NCBI GenBank assembly: GCA_945862475.1 | Contig: CAMAYW010000041.1 | Span: 1 to 10,920 of the forward strand | Source: Bacteriovorax stolpii | GTDB taxonomy: Bacteria > Bdellovibrionota > Bacteriovoracia > Bacteriovoracales > Bacteriovoracaceae | Reading direction: 5' to 3' | DNA: 10,920 nucleotides | The notes under the pieces: generated by a model | What the model was told of the DNA's origin: nothing | The model's database searches: none | What the model saw: the letters and a program-made list of their open reading frames with translations, nothing else | Translations under genes and position numbers: made by a program | Shown: positions 6,281-10,920 of the stretch, in pieces | How positions within the stretch are numbered: position 1 is the stretch's first letter | Layout of the letters: the number at the start of each line of letters is the position of its first letter

Positions 6281-7609
6281 GTGCTTAGAAAATTTAAAAA
6301 AATAACGGTTCTTGGTCTTACATTAGTGAGTACTAATGGATTCTCCGCAACCGAAGTGATCGATGGTCACCTAGGAGCTCTCAGTAATCAAGCTTCCGAG
6401 CAAGTGGGGAATGTTCCAGGGAATCGATATAACGCTGACTTTGAATTTAAATTTCATAGATCGACGACTTCTAGTTACAGAAGAGAACTTGAGAAAAAAT
6501 TCCATGTAGCCGCCCTCATGAATGACCAGAATCTTACAATGTTCTCTGTTCAAGAGGCCTATGTCGGAGGGAATCTTACTTCTAAAGATCACCTGAGATT
6601 TGGGCGACAAATTCTTTCTTGGTCAGATGTCGATAAACTTTGGGGATTCGGGAAATTGAACAACCGTAGAAATTTTGATTACTTTACCCCTGGTCAAGAG
6701 GGCCTTCATGGACTTCTTTACGAGAGAAAGTCGTCAAATGGTATGCGCTATCGTGGATTCCTCTCTGGGCTCTATATTCCTGAAATGAATCCAGGTTTAG
6801 ACATCGATAAAAAAAATCAAACCATCACCTCGAGACACCCATGGTCAGATGCTCCAGCGCAGACAGCTCAAGTCGAAGGTACATTGATGGATGTGAAGTA
6901 TGACGTTCAATATCCAAACATTTCAGATGTTATTTTTCGCTACTCTGTAGGAACAAATATTGGTTGGGAAAACAAGAACTGGGTTTTTGATAATTTCTAC
7001 ATGAGAAAACCAGAGAACTCGATCACTCCAGATGTTGAAGTGAATGTCGACTTTGTACAGAGAACTGTGAATGCACAGATTGACCCAAGATTTTATTATC
7101 ATGATGTGTATGGATCTTCTCTTAAGTATCGTAATCACGATGTTGAAATGTATATTTCTGGTATTGCCATACGACCAAACGAATATCCGGATGTCGATCA
7201 GAGAGTAAGATATACTGAAATTAAAAATAAAAAGCGTCGTGAGGATTATGTTGGCGGAGGAATCTCACGTTCAAATGATCTTTATACAATTGGTTTTAAT
7301 TATGTCGCTCGCCTTTCTCCCTTTGACAGAAATAAAGATGAACTGACTCAAGATCCACGCTGGAATCAGGCGTTAAATTTTCTAGGCTCAAGAAATTTTG
7401 GGCGGCATTATAGCCTGTCTGCAGATTTAAAATATGACATGTTAACAACTGATAGGTTAGTCATGTTTCGAGGAAACTATAAAGTTTCTAGAGATTTGCT
7501 GATGAATGTTGGGATGAATATAATTGGCACTCCAACTAATGGAAAGTCTTATTGGTCTCCTTATACTAATAACGATGCAATTTATGGCGGGTTAAGATAT
7601 GTATTCTAA
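6281..7609 (+). CDS. Predicted outer-membrane β-barrel protein
   Basis: 442 residues from GTG 6281, which has a good ribosome binding site and begins a signal peptide (LRKFKKITVLGLTLVSTNGFSA, cleavage probably near residue 22). The mature chain is rich in aromatic residues and in strands of alternating polarity, with no long hydrophobic helix. It ends in YGGLRYVF, the C-terminal aromatic signature recognised by the BAM machinery. The segment FGRQILSWSDVDKLWGFG (about 107-124) resembles the GRQ-x-x-W motif of DUF1302-type and alginate-export-type porins; this is a memory-based resemblance, not a search result. Pore or transport function is therefore plausible but the substrate is unknown. The 3' end overlaps the ATG of the lipoprotein gene by 11 bases, so the two are probably co-translated. 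Alternative reading: a non-porin barrel with a structural role. Confidence 0.75.
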   Translation: MLRKFKKITVLGLTLVSTNGFSATEVIDGHLGALSNQASEQVGNVPGNRYNADFEFKFHRSTTSSYRRELEKKFHVAALMNDQNLTMFSVQEAYVGGNLTSKDHLRFGRQILSWSDVDKLWGFGKLNNRRNFDYFTPGQEGLHGLLYERKSSNGMRYRGFLSGLYIPEMNPGLDIDKKNQTITSRHPWSDAPAQTAQVEGTLMDVKYDVQYPNISDVIFRYSVGTNIGWENKNWVFDNFYMRKPENSITPDVEVNVDFVQRTVNAQIDPRFYYHDVYGSSLKYRNHDVEMYISGIAIRPNEYPDVDQRVRYTEIKNKKRREDYVGGGISRSNDLYTIGFNYVARLSPFDRNKDELTQDPRWNQALNFLGSRNFGRHYSLSADLKYDMLTTDRLVMFRGNYKVSRDLLMNVGMNIIGTPTNGKSYWSPYTNNDAIYGGLRYVF

Positions 7610-10214
7610 TCTTAAAAATTTATTTTTGATCCCAGTGTTTGCTTTCATCCTACAAGGATGCGGTGATCTCATAGGGAGCAAAGTTGTCAAGAGAGGATTA
7701 GATGGAGCACAGTTCTCTGTGGATTGCGCTCTTGATGTTGGAAAGTTTTCACTGATATTAGAGGAAAACATAAGTTCCCAAATCAGATGCTTAGGCGAGA
7801 ATTTAAATCTTTTTGTTAAAGTGGTGAAATCAGAAAAGCCTGGATATCTATCGCGCGTTCAATTAGAAAAATATCTTGCAGAGTTTCGTCCTGACGTTAA
7901 ACCTGAAATGATTAGAGGATTAAAATCAGTCTTTGATATTGGACATTTGATTACAGGTGAAGATCCAAATTTCCTTTCTAAGCAAACGATTGATAAGGTT
8001 ATAAACTTCGCTTTAATTTTTAACCAGGAAGCTGCCCTCAATTTTGGTCCCATTTTCCAAAATGAATCACCAGTCACTTATGCTCTTCATCAAAACCATA
8101 GAGACCGAGTCTCTGGCGCTAATAAGGCGATCATCCAAGCGCTCAGAACAATTTTTAATCCTGATCGTGGTGGAGAAGTTCATAAACTAAATATCATCCG
8201 TCTTTTAGAAAGCTTTTCGACTGAAGAGAATAGAGAGGGAATTGAATCTGCCAAAAAAGTTCTTTTTCTAAAGAAGGTCCTTTTTGGAGGAGAGAGTGAG
8301 GTCATTACTCACTCTGAATTAGAGAAAGTTATTTTAAATTTTGATCATATGCTTTTAATCGGTCTTGATATCGTTCGATATAAGTACATTATCTTAAAGC
8401 AGGAATCGATTCTTCAGCTTCTGAAAAGAGATATTAATGATCTCTACGATATGATTACACAAGGCCCACTCAATAATCGCGATACTGAGATTCTTTTTAC
8501 TGTGCAAGAGGCGATCGATGCAGCCAAAGTCTTCATCGAAAAAGACGAGTTCGACATTGAGAAGTTTAAAAACTTAATTGCTGAAGTTAAAAAAATTGTG
8601 ATGAAGGGTAATTCTATTGACGTCAAAGGAGTGGAGCTTAAAAATCTCTTTACTCATGCCAAGTCCCTCCTTCAAACGGGTACTGTCTTCCATCGTATTT
8701 ACGATAAATTTAAGGCCCAACTTGATAGTACAAGACCGGTGGAAGAGACGATTGATTTTGATGAATATCGTCATACATACCCTGAGCACCAGGCAGAGCT
8801 AGATCAATTCGAAAGAATCACTAAGAAATATCGTTTCATGAAAGGAGAGTTTTTATCTCCCTACTTTGTGGTGGGATCGAAGAGAAATGCTGATGCAATC
8901 GTTGAGATTGCGATGCTTGAATATGTGATTAAGCTCGTCTTCCAGACCTATGGTGCTCCAAGCCCAAATAACGATGCCGTTGGTGGGTTTTCAATTGATA
9001 AAGATCAAATGAGAAAAGTTCTAAAAAAATTTGAAAATGAATTGATTGATTTGGATCTCGTGATACCGGGAAGAATTATTACTACATCGGATAATATCTC
9101 ATTACTTGGAACTTTGTTTCAGAATCAGTCTGACAAGAATAAGGTCATGGATGTCAATGAAGCAACTGAGTTCGGAGTCAGTCTCATTGGTTCGATTAAT
9201 ATCTCTTCAGACCTATATGATTATTTTAAAACTCAAAACTGTTCTTTAGATAAGTTTGATCGCTTTGACCCTGCGTGTGTGAGAGCAAATTTCTGGAAGG
9301 GTTTTTGCACTTATTACAAGGGTTACTATCCCCTCATGTTTCAATCAATGAATGCTCCTAAGAAGTGTGAAGATTTTAAAAATACTGCGGAAAATAACCT
9401 CTTCCTCGATAAGGCGATTACTGCGGCCAGAACTTGTAACGTTTATACGGATGGAAATAAAGAGGAGATCCCTTACTCAAAAGGTGATTTCATGTCCATT
9501 ATCTTGGGACTCATGCACGCAGAAGCCACTGTTCTTCGCTGGGATGTTAACAACAACAACATTATGGATCCGGACGAAGTTAATAGAGCGTACGAAATTT
9601 ATTCTCCAGCTCTGGATGGCTTTTTAGATGGTAAAAGTGCAATCATTAAAAAGCTAAAAAAGCAGATCTTTCAATATCTCATTAAGTATGAGCAAATTCC
9701 TGATGAAAAAGATTTCGGAAGTCTCTGGAAGTTTGTGAAATTTCTTCTAAGTTTTAAGAAAGAAGCTCCAGCAACGAGAAAAACGATTGTTTCCGTTTTG
9801 AATGTTATCGGCGAACAAAATAAGAAAATGCCTGATGCTGATCAGTTTGATTGTAACTTATTGAGAGACCCTGAAAGCATACCTCGTGAGAGAGATTCAA
9901 ATGGATCTGGTAATCTATTAATTTCAAGTATGTCTTCAAAACAAATGAGTCAGTATTCTGAGTCAGAAAGCGACTTCAATACTTTTTCTCAAAAGGCTTC
10001 AATCGTTAAATCCTATCCAAAAGAGGATAAGGAGCTTCTTAAATCTGAGCTTAGACTTCTGACTGAAGATGTAGAAGCAGGACGAGTGACGAGAATTGAG
10101 CAAATAAGACATCAAAACCTCAAAAACCTTTTTATTTATGTCGCTGGCAATAAATCCTTAAAAACTGGCCTTGAGGAAATCGCACTGGCGATCTCAATTG
10201 CTGTTAACGAATAA
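7599..10214 (+). CDS. Large outer-membrane lipoprotein with EF-hand-like loops, unknown family
   Basis: 871 residues. The N-terminus MYSNLKNLFLIPVFAFILQGC has a lipobox LQGC, with C21 as the lipidated residue; the next residues are G and D. With Gly rather than Asp at position +2, outer-membrane delivery is expected under the E. coli rule. The rest is mostly helical and charged with no membrane segment, so it probably faces the periplasm or the surface. Residues 649-660 (DVNNNNIMDPDE) fit an EF-hand calcium loop, with oxygen ligands at positions 1, 3, 5, 9 and 12. Residues 510-521 (QSDKNKVMDVNE) fit except at position 1, and 187-198 (NPDRGGEVHKLN) is a more degenerate match. Eight further cysteines occur (43, 64, 548, 560, 570, 590, 613, 752). 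The gene overlaps the β-barrel gene by 11 bases and is followed by a terminator. I do not recognise the family. Confidence 0.8.
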   Translation: MYSNLKNLFLIPVFAFILQGCGDLIGSKVVKRGLDGAQFSVDCALDVGKFSLILEENISSQIRCLGENLNLFVKVVKSEKPGYLSRVQLEKYLAEFRPDVKPEMIRGLKSVFDIGHLITGEDPNFLSKQTIDKVINFALIFNQEAALNFGPIFQNESPVTYALHQNHRDRVSGANKAIIQALRTIFNPDRGGEVHKLNIIRLLESFSTEENREGIESAKKVLFLKKVLFGGESEVITHSELEKVILNFDHMLLIGLDIVRYKYIILKQESILQLLKRDINDLYDMITQGPLNNRDTEILFTVQEAIDAAKVFIEKDEFDIEKFKNLIAEVKKIVMKGNSIDVKGVELKNLFTHAKSLLQTGTVFHRIYDKFKAQLDSTRPVEETIDFDEYRHTYPEHQAELDQFERITKKYRFMKGEFLSPYFVVGSKRNADAIVEIAMLEYVIKLVFQTYGAPSPNNDAVGGFSIDKDQMRKVLKKFENELIDLDLVIPGRIITTSDNISLLGTLFQNQSDKNKVMDVNEATEFGVSLIGSINISSDLYDYFKTQNCSLDKFDRFDPACVRANFWKGFCTYYKGYYPLMFQSMNAPKKCEDFKNTAENNLFLDKAITAARTCNVYTDGNKEEIPYSKGDFMSIILGLMHAEATVLRWDVNNNNIMDPDEVNRAYEIYSPALDGFLDGKSAIIKKLKKQIFQYLIKYEQIPDEKDFGSLWKFVKFLLSFKKEAPATRKTIVSVLNVIGEQNKKMPDADQFDCNLLRDPESIPRERDSNGSGNLLISSMSSKQMSQYSESESDFNTFSQKASIVKSYPKEDKELLKSELRLLTEDVEAGRVTRIEQIRHQNLKNLFIYVAGNKSLKTGLEEIALAISIAVNE

Positions 10215-10220
10215 ATTTTT

Positions 10221-10257
10221 ATAGTAGGGGGACTCAAAACTCCCTACTATTTCTTTT
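10221..10257 (+). terminator. Intrinsic terminator after the lipoprotein gene
   Basis: ATAGTAGGG (10221-10229) pairs with CCCTACTAT (10242-10250), and G-U plus G-C pairs extend the stem to 11 bp around an 8-base loop. TTCTTTT follows. It starts seven bases after the stop codon and separates the barrel-lipoprotein unit from prfB. Confidence 0.8.
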
Positions 10258-10303
10258 CAAAGTTTACATCCATTTGTTAAAGTGACGACTCCAAAGGCTA
10301 TAT

Positions 10304-10920
10304 ATGGATGACTCACTGTTTCTAAAATTATCGGATTTTAAATCTCACTTCAATGAACTTAAGGCCTCCCTCGAAACCATACGGAGGTCGCTTTGACGTC
10401 GATCGTAAGCAGAATCGACTCAAAGAAATATCTGAATTAGAGGCACTCGATGGTTTTTGGAATGATTCAGCTAATGCCACAAAAATTCAAAAAGAACGAT
10501 CCCTTATAGAAGAAGTTTTAAAACTTTACGGAAGTGTAAAATCACTTTCTGATGATTTTGAAGTCCTCTGTGAAATGAGTGATGCAGGTGACTTAGCTTC
10601 TGCAAAAGAGGCGATTGATTTATTTCCTAAATTTCAGCTAGCACTTCAAGAGGCAGAAAAGAAGGCTTTGCTTTCCGGTGAGACAGATCCCAATAATGCA
10701 ATTGTGACGATTAATGCTGGAGCTGGTGGTACTGAGTCCTGTGACTGGGCGGGAATGCTTCTAAGAATGATCCAGCGTTGGTGTGAATCAAAAGGCTTTA
10801 AGGCCAGTGTGATGGATTTTCAATATGGAGATTCTGCAGGAATTAAATCCGCCACTCTTTTAGTTCAAGGAAACTATGCCTACGGTCTACTAAAATCAGA
10901 ATCAGGTGTTCATCGACTTG
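10304..10920 (+). CDS. prfB: Peptide chain release factor 2, with programmed +1 frameshift (partial)
   Basis: RF2 ends translation at UGA and UAA codons. The zero frame starts at ATG 10304 (AAAGG six bases upstream) and reads 30 codons to TGA at 10394-10396. A +1 shift after CTT (10391-10393) continues as GAC from 10395 to the window edge, for about 205 residues of the usual 360 or so. After the shift, DVDRKQNRLKEISELE, the FWND segment and INAGAGGTESCDWAGMLLRM are diagnostic of RF2, and the visible part ends at ESGVHRL. The stop-recognition (SPF) and catalytic (GGQ) motifs lie beyond the window. Product is the full-length factor only when ribosomes shift at the TGA, so RF2 controls its own level. 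It lies downstream of a terminator and so probably has its own promoter, which I could not place. Confidence 0.95.
10383..10397 (+). other. prfB: prfB +1 programmed frameshift site
   Basis: An internal Shine-Dalgarno GGAGG (10383-10387), a 3-base spacer TCG, the slippery codon CTT and the stop TGA followed by C reproduce the E. coli arrangement in order and spacing. The TGA is codon 31 here, against codon 26 in E. coli. Confidence 0.95.

Noticed and set aside
8293..8315. 8-bp perfect inverted repeat AGAGTGAG / CTCACTCT inside the lipoprotein gene
   Set aside because: No T run on either side and isolated in a long coding region; one such repeat is plausible by chance in this length of sequence.
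10394..10396. In-frame TGA near the start of prfB as a sign of a pseudogene
   Set aside because: It sits exactly in the known RF2 frameshift context, and the +1 frame continues with intact RF2 sequence to the window edge.

Overview
The window is AT-rich, gene-dense chromosomal DNA from a Gram-negative bacterium with an outer membrane: it carries a lipoprotein with a clear lipobox, a β-barrel protein ending in Phe, and several signal peptides. The mix of housekeeping genes with large secreted or envelope proteins of unrecognised family would fit Bdellovibrionota (Bacteriovorax-like organisms). That placement is an inference from style and base composition only. I see no tRNA, rRNA, insertion sequence, CRISPR array, integrase or attachment site.

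Left part (1-2670, + strand): the 3' end of an unidentified gene runs by a TAATG overlap into an RluA-family pseudouridine synthase. The synthase has a strong 11-bp hairpin inside its first 20 codons. After a short gap with a -10-like box comes a secreted, cysteine-rich protein of unknown family (start refined to 1150).

Middle (2667-4667): coaE and mazG lie on the - strand and overlap by ATGA (mazG first, then coaE). They converge on the secreted gene with a 4-bp overlap of stop codons. The terminator of the secreted gene appears to be a perfect 12-bp inverted repeat inside the coaE coding sequence. mazG is divergent from ybeY (rRNA maturation endonuclease) across only 43 bp. ybeY converges on a secreted subtilisin-like protease, and the two share a G/C-rich bidirectional terminator whose loop contains the ybeY stop codon.

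Right part (6040-10920): a 241-bp divergent spacer separates the protease from an outer-membrane β-barrel gene (GTG start at 6281). The leader of the barrel gene can form two mutually exclusive hairpins. The barrel gene overlaps by 11 bp an 871-residue lipoprotein with EF-hand-like loops, so the two are probably made together and may work together at the outer membrane. A clean terminator follows. The window ends inside prfB (release factor 2), which carries the classical autoregulatory +1 frameshift site with an in-frame TGA at codon 31.

The housekeeping genes (pseudouridine synthase, CoaE, MazG, YbeY, RF2) are assigned with high confidence from motifs. The secreted protein, the barrel and the lipoprotein have no firm family; these and the embedded hairpins are the parts worth a second look.
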